Shown piece after piece: positions 16,459 to 25,715 of a stretch of DNA of 64,000 nt. The notes below the pieces were generated by a model. It had not been told where the DNA came from. It did no database searches and saw only the letters and a program-made list of their open reading frames with translations. Source of the stretch: CALBPI01 sp039821645 (lineage in GTDB: Bacteria > Pseudomonadota > Gammaproteobacteria > Steroidobacterales > Woeseiaceae); NCBI GenBank assembly GCA_039821645.1, contig JBCBNU010000002.1, positions 1 to 64,000 of the forward strand. Direction: 5' to 3'. Each line of letters begins with the position of its first letter. Positions within the stretch are counted from its first letter, which is position 1. The position numbers and the translations under genes were made by a program.

Positions 16459-18902
16459 GCTGAGCGACTAGCCTTTCTGGCAGCCGCGTTCAGACTGTCC
16501 GCCATCCTCTGTACCCGGTCGCGCCACGTCTCGCTCGACATGATCTGGCTCTGGAGTCGTTCCGCCCAGAGCGGAAATGCAAACGGTGATAATCGGTCGG
16601 TCTCGACGATACAAATTTCCGAGGCCTGCAGGCGCTCCAGTGCCAGTCGCATACGCTGCGACTCCAATTGCGCATCGAGAACCTCGCGCTGAGCCTGATC
16701 CACAAGCAGGTTGCCCTGGTCATACTGGGACAACACGTCATAGATCAGTCCCGACGATGCCTGAATCTGGCGCGTCGATTTTCCCGACCCTGGGTACCCT
16801 TGAAAAACCAGACCAGCAATCCGAGCGATGTTTCTGAATTGACGCTTCGCAGATTCAGAGAGGTTCACGCCAGAGACAAGATCATCTGTGAGACCCGTTG
16901 GGGCCAACCACGATCTAACATCCTGCTCTCGAATATCGAACGGCGCAGATGCCAACAGCTCGAAGCCATAGTCATTCATCGAAAGCGTAAAGGTGATCGG
17001 CGTATCGCGTGCGATTCGCCATGCCACTAGCGTGGCGAGCCCTTCGTGGACCAGGCGCCCCGCAAACGGAAACAGGAAGATGCTCATACCCTCGCGAGTC
17101 TTGCAGACCTCGACCAAGAGTATGCCAGGGGTGGGCAATCGCGACACCGTCGCCTGATGCTCAAGCAGCGGCGCCAGCAGCGTGAGCTCTTTATGCCGAT
17201 GGGTGTTGGATACGAAATCCGCGAGCACACTTTGCATGCTGTCGGCGAGTTCATTCGATAACGGCATCCGCCCACCCTGCCAGCGCGGTACTGTCTTCTT
17301 GCCCCGCTTCGATCGGCGCACATAGGCCACCATCTCACGAACCTGCACCAGCTCGACGAGACGTCCTGCAAACAGGAACCGGTCACCCTTGTCGAGACGC
17401 GCAACGAATGATTCTTCAATATGTCCCAGCGAACCGCCTGACAGCCATTTAATTCGCATGGTTGTGTCGCTTGAGATCGTGCCAATACCCAAACGGTGCT
17501 GCCGTGATATCCGGCGATCCGTCATTCGGTAGACGCCATCCTCGAGCGCAACGCGGCGGAACTGCGGATAGCCTGAAAGCGCCTGTCCACCTCGCGTGAT
17601 AAAGTCGAGACACCATCCCCACTGCTCGTCGGTTAGCGCAGCAAAGCAGTATGTCGATCGCACCTCCGCAAGCATTTCATCGGAAGTAAATCCACCGCCG
17701 AGCGCAATGGTCGCAAGGTGCTGCACCAGCACATCCAACGCGAGGCGCAATGCAGGTCGAGCCTCGATTCTCCTCGCATCCCACGCATCGCGCGCCGCTG
17801 CAATTTCGACCAATTCCAGTGCGTAGGTCGGCACGCACCAGACTTGCGACACCGCGCCAGGCTGGTGACCACTGCGTCCAGCGCGTTGCATCAATCGTGC
17901 AACACCCTTCGGGCTGCCGACCTGCAATACCTGATCGACCGGGGCAAAATCGACGCCGAGATCGAGTGATGACGTACAAACAACCGCTAAGAGTTCGCCC
18001 GACTTTAGCGCGGCCTCAATCTTGCGTCGTAGTGCCCTGTCTACCGAGCCATGATGCAGGGCGATGCGCCCGACCCAATCGGGGCGCGCTTGCATCAGCG
18101 CTTCAAACCACAACTCGCTCTGTGAACGTGTGTTGGTAAACACGAGCGTTGTTGCGGCGCGTTCGATTTGCGCGACCACATCGTCGATCAATCCAAGCCC
18201 GAGGTGCCCGGACCACGGGAACTGCTCTAGCCCGTGCGGCATGATCGTATCCACTCGGGTCTCTTTCGGCATAGCGCCGGCAACCAGGCGTCGGTTTTGC
18301 GCTTGCGGACAAAGGACCGCCATTGCTTCATCGAGATTGGCAAGGGTCGCTGACAACCCCCAAATCGATAGCTCCGGCCTTAGTGCTCGCAAGCGCGCAA
18401 GACAAAGCTCCAGTTGCACGCCGCGCTTGCTGCCCATAAGTTCATGCCATTCATCGACGATCACCGCCTCGAGTTTCGTGAATAGCTTTGCACCGTCGGC
18501 ATAACTCAACAGAACAGACAGGCTCTCCGGTGTAGTGATCAGTGCCTCAGGCGGTGTCTTTCTTTGGCGCTGGCGAGCGCTGCTGGCGGTATCTCCGGTT
18601 CGAATCTCAACCCGCCAGTCACTGCCAAGCGCAGCGACAGCCTCCTCGAGACTATTGCGCGTGTCATTGGCGAGGGCTCGCAATGGCGTGATCCACAGCA
18701 CACGCAACCCACCCGTCTGCATACCAAAACGACACAGCGGCCCCATCCACGCGGCGAGTGTTTTTCCGCTACCGGTCGGTGAGTGAATCAGCCCGGAGGC
18801 GCCTGCATCGAATGCTTCCCATGCCTCACGCTGGAACGCAAACACGTCCCAGCGTTGCGACTCGAACCACGCTTCTGCCGTTGGCATCAAAGTCTCGGTC
18901 AT
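16455..18902 (-). CDS. Ligase-associated Lhr-like DEXH helicase
   Basis: An 815-residue superfamily 2 helicase. Motif I is SPTGSGKTLAAW near residue 40, motif II is VDEWHEL (DEWH box), motif III is GLSATL and motif VI is QRAGRSGHQPG. After the two RecA domains come a winged-helix region and a DUF4910/Lhr-like C-terminal domain, giving the Lhr-core layout. These are ATP-dependent translocases acting on DNA or RNA:DNA hybrids. It overlaps the ligase gene upstream and the phosphoesterase gene downstream by 4 bases each, fixing it as part of the ligase-associated cassette. Confidence 0.92.
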   Translation of the reverse strand: MTETLMPTAEAWFESQRWDVFAFQREAWEAFDAGASGLIHSPTGSGKTLAAWMGPLCRFGMQTGGLRVLWITPLRALANDTRNSLEEAVAALGSDWRVEIRTGDTASSARQRQRKTPPEALITTPESLSVLLSYADGAKLFTKLEAVIVDEWHELMGSKRGVQLELCLARLRALRPELSIWGLSATLANLDEAMAVLCPQAQNRRLVAGAMPKETRVDTIMPHGLEQFPWSGHLGLGLIDDVVAQIERAATTLVFTNTRSQSELWFEALMQARPDWVGRIALHHGSVDRALRRKIEAALKSGELLAVVCTSSLDLGVDFAPVDQVLQVGSPKGVARLMQRAGRSGHQPGAVSQVWCVPTYALELVEIAAARDAWDARRIEARPALRLALDVLVQHLATIALGGGFTSDEMLAEVRSTYCFAALTDEQWGWCLDFITRGGQALSGYPQFRRVALEDGVYRMTDRRISRQHRLGIGTISSDTTMRIKWLSGGSLGHIEESFVARLDKGDRFLFAGRLVELVQVREMVAYVRRSKRGKKTVPRWQGGRMPLSNELADSMQSVLADFVSNTHRHKELTLLAPLLEHQATVSRLPTPGILLVEVCKTREGMSIFLFPFAGRLVHEGLATLVAWRIARDTPITFTLSMNDYGFELLASAPFDIREQDVRSWLAPTGLTDDLVSGVNLSESAKRQFRNIARIAGLVFQGYPGSGKSTRQIQASSGLIYDVLSQYDQGNLLVDQAQREVLDAQLESQRMRLALERLQASEICIVETDRLSPFAFPLWAERLQSQIMSSETWRDRVQRMADSLNAAARKASRSA

Positions 18903-20512
18903 AGAAGGCCCTGCAGCGTCTCTAGCGTATCAGCCTCGGCGGGTGCCAGATCGCGCCGCCAGCGCTTGATTCGCGGAAATCGCAACGCGACGCCGGACTT
19001 ATGCCGCGTCGAGGAGGCAATCGCTTCGAACGCCAGTTCAAACACTTGCTCGGGTTCGACAGAGCGGACCGGACCAAAGCGCTCGCGTGTGTGTTTGCGT
19101 ATCCACTTGTCGAGCTCATCGATCTCTGCGTTGGTCAGGCCGGAGTAAGCTTTTGCCACCGGCACAAGGTCTTCTCCTCGCCAGACGGCGAACGTGTAAT
19201 CCGTGTGCAAATTCGCACGTCGGCCGTGACCCGCCTGCGCATACAACATGACGGCATCGATCGTATGCGGCTCTATTTTCCACTTCCACCAGATACCGCG
19301 AGTGCGACCGGTCCCGTAGCTTGCGTCGCGCCGCTTCACCATGAATCCCTCAACGCGTCGCTCGCGCGAAGACTCACGCAAGCGGGCAAACTCAGCCCAG
19401 TCATCTGCGACGACAACCTGAGAGAGATGGAATCGGCTTGGGAAATGCTCGGCCAGCGACTCGAGCTCTGCACGACGTTTGCTGAGCGGCCACTCACGGA
19501 CATCACTCCGATCGAGTTCCAGCAAGTCGTAAGCGCGCAGAATGACCGGATAGTCTGACAGTGTTTTCTTGCCCGGTTTCTTACGACCGATACGTCGCTG
19601 CAAAGCAGAGAATGGCATGGGTGCATCGTCTCGCCATGCCAAAATCTCCCCATCAATGACCGTACCCTCGGGCAGCGCCGCCGACGCCTCAATCAGCTCC
19701 GGAAATTGCGCGTCGATCAGCTCTTCACCACGTGACCACAAATAGCTGTTGCCACCGCGCCGGATCAGCTGTGCTCGAATGCCATCCCACTTCCATTCGA
19801 CTTGCCAATCATCGACCACACCGAGCTCACGCTCCATGAGTTCAGGCGTCATCACTCCTGGCTCACTTTCGATGGGACTCGCAAGGCAATACGGATAGGG
19901 TCGGGACAAATCGGCGGCACCGTCATCCTCGGCCAGCAACCGTTCAGCAAACTCACGACTGGGCGACCAGTGTCCCATCATCCTGTGCAAAATCACGGGA
20001 CGCGGTAGTCCCGCAACCTCTGCAAGTGCACTGCCAACCAGTGCCTGCGAAACACCAACGCGCAGTGCGCCGGTCATCAGCTTGTTGACGATGTAGCACG
20101 CGTTGTACGGCAACTGGCGCCACCACGCCAACACCACCTCGCGCTGCGCTGCATCGTCCAGCGCCGCGAGAGGCTTCAGCGATTCGGTCACGAACGCGGC
20201 GAGTGAGATGTCGGACAGTGCATCGGGTCGGTTCCGATCTGCCAGCAACAGCGCGATCGTCTCGGCGAGATCACCGACGCTTGCATAGGTATCCTCAACG
20301 AGCCACTCGGGAAGTTCGGACGCTTCCACCAGCCAGCGGCGCAGATTCGACGCACTCACGAGTCGCTTTAACCTGCGACCAGAGAGGAAAAACGTGGCCC
20401 ACGCGGTGTCGGCGGGGTCTGATGCATTGAAGTAGCTGACCATCGCTGCCACTTTGGCGCGCGTCGAATTGGTTTGGTCCAGCGTGTGGTAGAGCTTGAT
20501 GAACTCACGCAT
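18899..20512 (-). CDS. ATP-dependent DNA ligase (ligase-associated cassette)
   Basis: A 537-residue ATP-dependent ligase. An N-terminal DNA-binding helical domain leads to the nucleotidyltransferase motif WKWDGIRAQLI near residue 240, whose Lys becomes adenylated. It is followed by IDGEILAWR, then VEGFMVKR and WWKWK, and an OB-fold C-terminal domain. The start at ATG 20512 gives MREFIKLYHTLDQTNSTRAK, the usual start of the family, and overlaps the exonuclease gene end by 8 bases. It probably seals nicks in a repair pathway together with the flanking nuclease and helicase. Confidence 0.92.
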   Translation of the reverse strand: MREFIKLYHTLDQTNSTRAKVAAMVSYFNASDPADTAWATFFLSGRRLKRLVSASNLRRWLVEASELPEWLVEDTYASVGDLAETIALLLADRNRPDALSDISLAAFVTESLKPLAALDDAAQREVVLAWWRQLPYNACYIVNKLMTGALRVGVSQALVGSALAEVAGLPRPVILHRMMGHWSPSREFAERLLAEDDGAADLSRPYPYCLASPIESEPGVMTPELMERELGVVDDWQVEWKWDGIRAQLIRRGGNSYLWSRGEELIDAQFPELIEASAALPEGTVIDGEILAWRDDAPMPFSALQRRIGRKKPGKKTLSDYPVILRAYDLLELDRSDVREWPLSKRRAELESLAEHFPSRFHLSQVVVADDWAEFARLRESSRERRVEGFMVKRRDASYGTGRTRGIWWKWKIEPHTIDAVMLYAQAGHGRRANLHTDYTFAVWRGEDLVPVAKAYSGLTNAEIDELDKWIRKHTRERFGPVRSVEPEQVFELAFEAIASSTRHKSGVALRFPRIKRWRRDLAPAEADTLETLQGLL

Positions 20513-21509
20513 GGCGAAGCTCCGACAACACCCCCGCCTTGACGCCGCGCTCGCGCAACAACCGGACCAGCGTGTCAGCGTGCCCATGCATCAGGAGAAT
20601 GCGTTGCGCGCTGACCTCATCGATCGTGCGAAGCAGTCCTGGCCAATCTGCGTGGTCGGACAGGACAAACCCGCGATCGTAACCTCGACGCCGGCGGTTA
20701 CCGCGCACCTGCATCCATCCCGAGCAAAACCCGGTCAGCGAGTCGCGGAACCGGCGCATCCATCGTGACCCGGCCGCACCTGGCGGCGCAATGATCAGCT
20801 CACCGGCGTAGTCGCGCTTATCGCGCCCGTCCACACGCTGTGTCGGCAACATAGGCACGCCTGCCGCGCGATAGAGTTCCGTAATCTCATCGACCGCACC
20901 GTGCACCCAGACGCTGGCGTCGGTATAGGCCATAAGCTCTGCTAACACGCGCTGCGCTTTGCCAAAGGCATAACAGAACAAAACGCTAGGACGACCCGTT
21001 TTTCGGTTGGCTTGCCACCATTCGTGGATTTCACCTGCAACCTCGCCCGCGGGCGGCCAACGGTAGACGGGCAGCGCGAAGGTAGCTTCTGATATGAACG
21101 TGTCGCACGGCACTACCTCGAAGGGAGCGCAAGTCGGGTCTGGGTCACGCTTGAAGTCGCCCGTGGCGATCCATTTCGAAACCCCATCGGACACGGCGAT
21201 CTGCGCAGACCCGAGCACATGACCTGCGGGGTGAAAACTAACCTCGGTATCACCCAGTCGAATGATCTCTCCGTAGTCCACAGCTTCGATGCAAATATCA
21301 TCGCCGAGTCTGTGTTTCAGAATGGGAACGGATGGTGTCGCTGCAATGTAGCGGGCAGCACCGCGGCGCGCGTGATCGGCGTGCGCATGAGTGATCAATG
21401 CGAGCTCGCAGGGCCGCATCGGGTCGATACTGAAACCGCCCCGCTCGCAAGCAAGGCCTGCAGCGCCCGGTTTCAGCAGCGGTGCATCTTCCTGCCTAGG
21501 GCTGATCAC
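20505..21509 (-). CDS. Ligase-associated MBL-fold DNA exonuclease
   Basis: A metallo-beta-lactamase fold nuclease of the SNM1/Artemis-like beta-CASP group. The metal motif is ITHAHADHARRG; HPAGHVLGSAQI and ATGDFKRDPD follow, and a C-terminal LSDHADWPGLL and MHGHADTLV carry late His/Asp ligands. A GTG start at 21509 is chosen: it gives 334 residues and LKPGAAGLACERGGFSIDP just ahead of the metal site, as in the family. Upstream residues would run into the M48 gene. It overlaps the M48 gene end by 14 bases and heads the four-gene cassette. Confidence 0.85.
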   Translation of the reverse strand: MISPRQEDAPLLKPGAAGLACERGGFSIDPMRPCELALITHAHADHARRGAARYIAATPSVPILKHRLGDDICIEAVDYGEIIRLGDTEVSFHPAGHVLGSAQIAVSDGVSKWIATGDFKRDPDPTCAPFEVVPCDTFISEATFALPVYRWPPAGEVAGEIHEWWQANRKTGRPSVLFCYAFGKAQRVLAELMAYTDASVWVHGAVDEITELYRAAGVPMLPTQRVDGRDKRDYAGELIIAPPGAAGSRWMRRFRDSLTGFCSGWMQVRGNRRRRGYDRGFVLSDHADWPGLLRTIDEVSAQRILLMHGHADTLVRLLRERGVKAGVLSELRHA

Positions 21510-22332
21510 CTGTCGGCTTGGCTCGCAGCGACGCCGGTCGACGGCAGCTCGGATCACGCCCGGCCTGCTGGGCCTCGTTGTAGGCCACAAGCGCACGAGG
21601 GAAATAGGACACGAGCTTATCGATACGTGTGCCGCTGCTCGGATGCGTCGACATAAACTCCGGTACCTCGCGACCGCCCTTGCTCTCCTGCATGTTCTGC
21701 CAAAGGCTCACGCTCTGGCGCGGATCAAACCCGGCCTTGGCCATAAAGTAGAGCCCTTCTTCATCGGCCTCCGCTTCCTGCCCCCGATTGAACGGCAGCA
21801 AGAGACCGAACTGAGCACCCATACCCAAGGCCGTCGAGATGCCGCGTGCGGTATTGATGTTCTGTCCCGGAATCGCAGCACCCGCAATGACATTGACCCC
21901 GACGTTGGTCGCCGTCACTCGCGCCATACGCTCAGCAACGTGGCGCTCGGTAACGTGCGCAATCTCGTGGCCAATCACCGTGGCCAACTGATCGTCGTTC
22001 ACCGCGACCGTCAGAAGTCCCGAATAAACCGCAATCTTGCCGCCCGCCATTGCGAACGCATTCACCTCGGGTGCGTCGAAAATCACGAGCTCCCACTCAT
22101 ACTCGGCAGGTCGCCCCTCAAGCGCATCGACAACCGCAACCGTAACGCACGTCACGTAGTCGATGACTTCCGGATCCTGCACGAGCGGAATTTGCTGTTT
22201 CATTTGCTGAAACGCCTTTTCGGCGTCCGCTTCGAGGCCCTCCTCGGAAACCATAGCCGCGCAACCGGCCAGCATCACAGCTGCCAAAGCACCGATACCT
22301 GCGAGTGCCTTTTGTTTGTGTTCCGGATTCAT
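21496..22332 (-). CDS. M48 family metalloprotease, lipoprotein
   Basis: A 278-residue periplasmic, membrane-anchored protease. The signal peptide ends in VMLAGC, a lipobox. The zinc motif is HEIAHVTERH (HExxH) and the third ligand is the Glu of EAEADEEGL. This matches the LoiP/YcaL-type M48 lipoproteins of the outer-membrane quality-control family. It lies 19 bases after sohB. Its 3' end overlaps the exonuclease start. The substrate is unknown, and sharing a strand with repair genes may simply reflect compact packing. Confidence 0.88.
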   Translation of the reverse strand: MNPEHKQKALAGIGALAAVMLAGCAAMVSEEGLEADAEKAFQQMKQQIPLVQDPEVIDYVTCVTVAVVDALEGRPAEYEWELVIFDAPEVNAFAMAGGKIAVYSGLLTVAVNDDQLATVIGHEIAHVTERHVAERMARVTATNVGVNVIAGAAIPGQNINTARGISTALGMGAQFGLLLPFNRGQEAEADEEGLYFMAKAGFDPRQSVSLWQNMQESKGGREVPEFMSTHPSSGTRIDKLVSYFPRALVAYNEAQQAGRDPSCRRPASLRAKPTGDQP

Positions 22333-22351
22333 CGTCGTCTCCTGCTCGCTG

Positions 22352-23359
22352 TTACTGCCCGAAGCCGCGCAGCCAACCTACCCAACGCGATATCAGGCTG
22401 TCCGCCGCGCCCATCAGCTTTTTCTGCAAAGGCAGTTTCACTTGATAGTGTAACGCGTACAGATCTCGCTGCTCGCAAGCCGCGATCAACAGGCTGTCGC
22501 TCGTACCAATCTCATCGATTAGACCCAATTCCAGCGCTTGCGTTCCATGCCAGTACTCACCAGTGGCTACACGCTCTAGATCCAGCTCCGGCCGATAACG
22601 TGCGACAACATCTTTAAACAGAGCATGTATTTGCTCAAGATCCTCTTTGAGCTTAGCGCGGTCCTCATCCGTATTTTCTCCGAACATCGTGACCGTACGC
22701 TTGTGTTTGCCCGCCGTGATTTGCTCGACGTCCACGCCCTTATCGCTCAAGAATCGACGAAAATTCGGCAATTGGGCGATGACACCGATCGATCCGATGA
22801 TCGCAAACGGCGCCGCTACAATTCGGTCGGCGACGCACGCCATGAGGTAACCGCCGCTCGCTGCCACCTTGTCAACCACAACTGTCAGCGTCAGGTTTGC
22901 ATCCCGCAGTCTCGCCAATTGCGCCGCACCCAGACCGTGATCTGGCACTGTGCCACCAGGGTTTTCCATCCTTACAACCACATCATCGCCAGGTGAGGCG
23001 ACAGCGAGAATCGCCGACACTTCCTCACGCAACGCATTCACAGCACTCGCTCGAATGTCGCCCTTGAAGTCCAGGACAAATGTGCGTGGCCGTTCATTGG
23101 GCGTCCCCTTCTCCGCTTTTCGCTCAGCCTTGCGTTGCTTCTTCAAGGCCTTTGCGGAGGCCGAATCCAGGACAGCGACTTTCAGCGCATCGCTAACGCG
23201 ACGAAAACGCGCATTCAGGTGGCGCACTTTCAGCGTCTCGTCGGGCTGACCACCGCGCCGGGAAGCTGACGCCACGAGCGCAACGATCACGCCAATGGCG
23301 ATCACCACCGTGACGGTCTTCGCCAGGAACAATCCGAAGTCGAGAAAAAAAGCGCTCAT
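22352..23359 (-). CDS. sohB: SohB-type S49 inner-membrane peptidase
   Basis: A 335-residue S49 serine protease. An N-terminal transmembrane helix precedes a cytoplasmic region rich in Lys and Glu. The protease domain shows VDKVAASGGYLMACVADRIV, containing the nucleophile Ser in ASGGY, and GSIGVIAQLPNF; the catalytic Lys lies downstream near the GKHKR segment. These features, the single catalytic unit and the N-terminal anchor match SohB. It overlaps the lipA gene by 4 bases. Confidence 0.9.
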   Translation of the reverse strand: MSAFFLDFGLFLAKTVTVVIAIGVIVALVASASRRGGQPDETLKVRHLNARFRRVSDALKVAVLDSASAKALKKQRKAERKAEKGTPNERPRTFVLDFKGDIRASAVNALREEVSAILAVASPGDDVVVRMENPGGTVPDHGLGAAQLARLRDANLTLTVVVDKVAASGGYLMACVADRIVAAPFAIIGSIGVIAQLPNFRRFLSDKGVDVEQITAGKHKRTVTMFGENTDEDRAKLKEDLEQIHALFKDVVARYRPELDLERVATGEYWHGTQALELGLIDEIGTSDSLLIAACEQRDLYALHYQVKLPLQKKLMGAADSLISRWVGWLRGFGQ

Positions 23360-24366
23360 GCAGTGGAGTCCAGACCTGCGTTATTTTTCTCCAGGACGCG
23401 TTCGGCTCTGTAGCTAGAGCGCACGAGCGGCCCGGAGACCACCTCCAGGAACCCGCGCTCCAAACCCGCCTCACGGTAGGCACGGAACTGCTCAGGGGTA
23501 ACGTAGCGATCGATCGGCAAGTGATTCACCGTCGGTCGCAGGTACTGCCCAAAAGTCACAATGTCGCAGTTGATTTTTGCAAGGTCGTCGAGTGCCTGGT
23601 GGATCTCTTCGTCAGTCTCACCAAGACCCAGCATCAAGCTCGTCTTGGTAAGCACGTCCGGTCGGTACTGTTTCGCGAACTCGAGCACGTCCAACGTCTG
23701 ACGATAGCTCGCGCGCGGATCACGCACCGGGTGTGTCAGCCGCTCCACGGTCTCGACGTTTTGTGCGAACACCTCCAGCCCCGAATCCAGAAGCAATGCA
23801 ACGTGGTCGGTGTTGCCCTGAAAGTCGGGCGTTAGCGCCTCTACACCGGTGTCGGGTGTTCTCGCCTTGATCGCTCGCACGCAAGCTGCGTAGTGCCCCG
23901 CCCCACCGTCCTCTAGATCATCACGATCCACAGAAGTGAGCACCACGTATTTCAGCCCCATGGCTTCGACTGCGCGTGCGGTGTTCTCGGGCTCCTCATC
24001 GTCGAGCCAGCCTTTCGGGTTGCCGGTATCTACCGCACAGAATTGGCACGCCCGAGTGCAAACACTGCCCATGACCATGATGGTCGCCGTGCCAGCGTTC
24101 CAGCATTCGCCAATGTTCGGGCACATCGATTCCTCGCAGACCGTCGATAGCCTGCCCTCGCGGACTGTTTCTTTGACCGCGGAGAATTTCTTCCCGGACG
24201 GCATTTTTGCGCGCAACCATTTTGGCTTGCGCCCGATCTCTGCAGCCTGCCGGTCGGCACGCTGTTTGACACCGTTCTTGATTGCATTGAAGCCAGCGTC
24301 GGTCGTGAATTTCTGACCGCTCGTGACCACGGGAATACCGCGCAGGGTGTTGGGTCGCTCGGACAT
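23356..24366 (-). CDS. lipA: Lipoyl synthase
   Basis: A 336-residue radical SAM enzyme that inserts two sulfurs into octanoyl groups on E2 and H-protein domains to form lipoyl cofactor. Both iron-sulfur motifs are visible: the auxiliary cluster CEESMCPNIGEC and the radical SAM CTRACQFC. The C-terminal RSSYRAE motif, which contributes a Ser ligand, is also present. The N-terminal extension before KPKWLRAK is of ordinary size for proteobacteria. It is transcribed divergently from the DUF2797 gene. No lipB gene is in the window. Confidence 0.97.
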   Translation of the reverse strand: MSERPNTLRGIPVVTSGQKFTTDAGFNAIKNGVKQRADRQAAEIGRKPKWLRAKMPSGKKFSAVKETVREGRLSTVCEESMCPNIGECWNAGTATIMVMGSVCTRACQFCAVDTGNPKGWLDDEEPENTARAVEAMGLKYVVLTSVDRDDLEDGGAGHYAACVRAIKARTPDTGVEALTPDFQGNTDHVALLLDSGLEVFAQNVETVERLTHPVRDPRASYRQTLDVLEFAKQYRPDVLTKTSLMLGLGETDEEIHQALDDLAKINCDIVTFGQYLRPTVNHLPIDRYVTPEQFRAYREAGLERGFLEVVSGPLVRSSYRAERVLEKNNAGLDSTA

Positions 24367-24474
24367 CCTTACCTCTTGTCTGCAAGCGAATACGCAATCC
24401 GCTATTGTGTCACGCCGAGGCTGGGTCTACATAGCCCAACAGCGTCTCGACAACGACTTGAATATGGGGTCCGC

Positions 24475-25314
24475 ATGACCGAAATACAGGGGCACGCCCG
24501 CAAGATGCGGGTGGAACACAACGATCCGGTGAACTACACCCTGCACCTGGATGAGGCCACACTCGGCATGACCGACCTGATCGGCCAGACGCTGACCATC
24601 AGCTTTAGCGGCGCCATCCATTGCATCAACTGCGGACGCAAGACCCGCAAAAGCTACAGCCAAGGGTATTGCTTTCCCTGTAGTCAGAGACTCGCGCAAT
24701 GCGACATGTGCATTGTCCGACCGCATACCTGCCATTTCGACAAGGGCACCTGCCGCGAGCCCGATTGGGCACTGGAGCATTGTTTCCAGGATCACTATGT
24801 CTACTTGGCCAACTCTTCCGGACTCAAGGTCGGCATCACACGCCAGGATCAATTACCAACGCGATGGATTGACCAGGGCGCGACCCAGGCTTTGCCATTG
24901 TTCAAGACCCGGTCACGCTACATTGCCGGCAAACTTGAAAAGGCGATTGGAGAACACGTTTCCGATCGCACAGACTGGCGCCGGATGCTCAAGGGCGATG
25001 CAGAACCCGTTGACCTCACGGCATCGGGCGCAGCGTTGACCGAGGTAGCCGCCGCTGACATTCAGGCGATCCAAGAGGAGTTCGCACCCTCCACCGATGG
25101 CCAACCGTTCGAGGCCGTCACGGATGTAGACACTCTGGAGATCCGCTATCCCGTTCGGGAGTGGCCTGAGAAGATCAGGGCATTGAATCTCGACAAGCAA
25201 CCCGAAGTCAGCGGCGAGCTACATGGCATCAAGGGTCAATATCTGATGCTGTCCGAAGGGGTGCTGAACATCCGCAAATACACGGGCTATGAGCTGAAGG
25301 TAATGGCCGGATAA
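24475..25314 (+). CDS. DUF2797 protein with Cys-rich zinc-binding region
   Basis: A 279-residue protein of the DUF2797 family, with no established function. The middle carries a dense Cys/His region (CINCGRKTRKSYSQGYC, then CSQRLAQCDMC, then CHFDKGTC) that probably holds zinc. It is followed by HYVYLANSSGLKVGITR, a segment that resembles the GIY-YIG-like core of T5orf172-type domains. That likeness is inference. The start was set at ATG 24475, because the in-frame sequence upstream lacks conserved character. It is divergent from lipA. Its stop codon overlaps a terminator that serves the opposite strand. Confidence 0.8.
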   Translation: MTEIQGHARKMRVEHNDPVNYTLHLDEATLGMTDLIGQTLTISFSGAIHCINCGRKTRKSYSQGYCFPCSQRLAQCDMCIVRPHTCHFDKGTCREPDWALEHCFQDHYVYLANSSGLKVGITRQDQLPTRWIDQGATQALPLFKTRSRYIAGKLEKAIGEHVSDRTDWRRMLKGDAEPVDLTASGAALTEVAAADIQAIQEEFAPSTDGQPFEAVTDVDTLEIRYPVREWPEKIRALNLDKQPEVSGELHGIKGQYLMLSEGVLNIRKYTGYELKVMAG

Positions 25315-25342
25315 AAAAAGAGGCCCGACAAATTGCCGGGCC
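25313..25342 (-). terminator. Rho-independent terminator of the small gene at 25381-25578
   Basis: Read on the minus strand, GGCCCG and CGGGCC form a 6-bp GC stem with a 9-base loop (25342-25322). It is followed by TCTTTTTTT on the same strand (A run at 25313-25319). It lies just downstream of the 65-residue gene and overlaps the stop codon of the convergent DUF2797 gene. The plus strand lacks a T run after the hairpin, so the direction is clear. Confidence 0.8.
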
Positions 25343-25380
25343 AATCAGGGGGAAAACACTTAGATAAGTGTCAGAGGGGT

Positions 25381-25578
25381 TCAGTGGAGTGGTGACCAAG
25401 TCACGAGCTGAACGTTGTCAGCATCAATGTGGAAGTTGTCAGCGAGAACTCGCTCCAGCAATGCCGGGCTCACGTTCTCAAGCTGACCGTCGCGCAGCTC
25501 GACGATGCCGCTGAACAAGCTTTCGCTCGGCAGCTCGGTGTCGTCGACGGAAAATTGCGCGTAGAACTTCATCTCCAT
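25381..25578 (-). CDS. Small acidic protein of unknown function
   Basis: A 65-residue soluble protein with balanced hydrophobic and acidic residues (MEMKFYAQFSVDDTEL at the start, HIDADNVQLVTWSPLH at the end). It has no signal peptide or transmembrane segment and belongs to no family I recognise. It has its own strong terminator downstream and a 137-base divergent region shared with the OmpA-family gene, so it looks like an independent unit. A 7-base inverted repeat (ACACTTA, 25356-25371) lies between its stop codon and the terminator. Confidence 0.65.
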   Translation of the reverse strand: MEMKFYAQFSVDDTELPSESLFSGIVELRDGQLENVSPALLERVLADNFHIDADNVQLVTWSPLH

Positions 25579-25715
25579 GGGTTGACTTTAGCGCTGGTCC
25601 ACAGTTCCCGCTGTGATCTACCGCACAATTTGACATAGCCCAGCAAAATTCCGGTCGCTTGCTCTGAAATCCCTTCCGAACCACAATATCTGGATTCCAC
25701 ATTGAGAAACTATTA

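Noticed and set aside
21391..22617. A 408-codon plus-strand frame opposite the M48 and exonuclease genes
   Set aside because: It is His- and Arg-rich with no domain, while the minus strand has HExxH and MBL motifs in frame.
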